Shown here piece after piece: positions 5,462-6,388 of a stretch of 6,388 nucleotides of DNA (position 1 is its first letter; each line of letters begins with the position of its first letter). Both the position numbers and the translations under genes were made by a program. This DNA is from an uncultured Lutibacter sp. (lineage in GTDB: Bacteria > Bacteroidota > Bacteroidia > Flavobacteriales > Flavobacteriaceae), in NCBI GenBank assembly GCA_913061425.1, contig CAJXUO010000084.1, positions 1 through 6,388 of the forward strand, in the 5' to 3' direction. The notes beneath the pieces were generated by a model, which was not told where the DNA came from, did no database searches, and saw nothing but the letters and a program-made list of their open reading frames with translations.

Positions 5462-6388
5462 ATGGAAAACACTTTAAAATTTATACTCTTCACCTTACTT
5501 ATAGTAAGTTGTAAAACAGAAAAAAGCGATGCTGCAATAGCAGAAGTAAATCAAGAAACCCTTGGTAAACACATTGAAGTATTGGCTTCTGACGATTTTC
5601 AAGGTCGTATGCCTTTTACTGAAGGTGGAGCAAAAACAACAAAATATTTAAAGCAAGAGTTTGAAAAACTCGGCTTAAAACCTGGAAATGGGGATAGTTA
5701 TTTTCAAGATGTTCCTATGGTAGAAATTTCTGGAACTCCGTCTAAAATAATGAAGATTTCTGGAAATAATCAAAAATTCAATTTAGATTATTTTGAAGAT
5801 TTTGTGGTAACCACTTCAAAAGCGAACGAAAGAGTTTCTTTGAACAATTCTGAATTGGTCTTTGCTGGTTTTGGTATTGTGGCTCCTGAATATGGTTGGA
5901 ATGATTATGCAGGCGTAGATTGGAAAGGGAAAACTGCAGTTGTACTGGTGAATGATCCTGGATTTAAATCTAGTGATAAGACGTTATTTAAAGGAAATGA
6001 AATGACCTATTATGGTCGTTGGACTTATAAATTTGAAGAAGCCGCAAGACAAGGTGCCGCAGGAATATTGATTATTCACGATACAGAACCTGCTTCTTAT
6101 GGTTGGAATGTTGTGCAATCTGGATGGAGTGGAGCACACCTAACTTTAGAGAGCGATAAACCTATGGTTGATGTTCAAGGTTGGATTTCAAATGAAACTG
6201 CCAATAAACTTTTTGAATCCTCACCAATTAAAAACAAGAATTTTAATGAATTGGCAAAGAACAAAGGTTTTTCTGCAATATCATTAGGAATAAATACTTC
6301 AGTGAAAATTGAGAATAAAATCAAAAGAGATCAATCTAAAAATGTAGTTGCGCTATTACCTGGAACAACTCAAAAAGACGAGTATATT
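5462..6388 (+). CDS. M28-family peptidase lipoprotein with PA-like domain, 3' partial
   Basis: The frame is open from the ATG at 5462 to the window edge (309 codons). The N-terminus is a lipoprotein signal: a hydrophobic core at about 5-15, then IVSC with Cys17 as the lipidated residue, so the mature protein is membrane-anchored outside the cytoplasm. The segment IEVLASDDFQGRMPFTEGG (38-56), then GAKTTKYLKQEFEKLGLKPG (56-75), is the typical start of Bacteroidota M28 zinc aminopeptidase-like proteins. A protease-associated (PA) type insert follows at about 133-240 (FAGFGIVAPEYGWNDYAG, DWKGKTAVVLVNDPG, ARQGAAGILIIHD). The catalytic domain begins at KNVVALLPGT (293-302) and is cut before its metal ligands, so activity cannot be judged here. 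It is separated from the preceding genes by a possible terminator and has its own candidate promoter. Substrate is unknown. Confidence 0.88.
   Translation, partial: MENTLKFILFTLLIVSCKTEKSDAAIAEVNQETLGKHIEVLASDDFQGRMPFTEGGAKTTKYLKQEFEKLGLKPGNGDSYFQDVPMVEISGTPSKIMKISGNNQKFNLDYFEDFVVTTSKANERVSLNNSELVFAGFGIVAPEYGWNDYAGVDWKGKTAVVLVNDPGFKSSDKTLFKGNEMTYYGRWTYKFEEAARQGAAGILIIHDTEPASYGWNVVQSGWSGAHLTLESDKPMVDVQGWISNETANKLFESSPIKNKNFNELAKNKGFSAISLGINTSVKIENKIKRDQSKNVVALLPGTTQKDEYI

Overview
This window looks like a fragment of a Flavobacteriaceae (Bacteroidota) chromosome. The DNA is strongly AT-rich. The proteins are of flavobacterial type: DUF3810, a Bacteroidota-style DnaB, and the secreted protein that usually carries the name 'asparagine synthetase B'. 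No clear Shine-Dalgarno sequences precede the genes, and TAnnTTTG boxes typical of Bacteroidota promoters lie just upstream of several of them. I cannot name a genus with confidence.

Layout. Bases 1-28 are not biological: they are the end of the Nextera (Tn5) read adapter, so the window almost certainly starts at a contig edge. Next, on the minus strand, comes a DUF3810 membrane protein with an HExxH metallopeptidase motif. Its last few codons are lost and replaced by adapter-coded residues. A 140-base divergent region separates it from the plus-strand genes. It holds candidate leaderless promoters for both neighbours and three 9-mers that each differ by one base from a DnaA box. Then comes dnaB, the replicative helicase (complete, 503 aa, with an SSB-like acidic C-terminal tip), followed after 18 bases by a secreted protein of the family often called asparagine synthetase B, which begins at TTG.

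From about 4045 to 5461 the DNA is a patchwork. It holds a decayed SRPBCC gene (early stop, then truncation), a short C-terminal peptide remnant, and an open 257-aa gene. That gene corresponds to the N-terminal part of Bacteroidota RluA-type pseudouridine synthases without the catalytic domain. A second, homologous copy of the short C-terminal peptide follows, along with several dyad symmetries, including a 19-base palindrome and a 12-bp stem that may be a terminator. At the right edge starts an M28-family peptidase lipoprotein with a PA-like domain, cut off by the window before its zinc ligands.

How the genes relate. dnaB and the following secreted-protein gene are close enough to share a transcript. 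The rest appear to be independent units. I see no defence island, phage, CRISPR array or biosynthetic cluster. The most interesting signals are the SSB-like tail on DnaB, the DnaA-box-like cluster upstream of dnaB, the stand-alone N-terminal domain of a pseudouridine synthase, and the duplicated C-terminal remnants that flank it.
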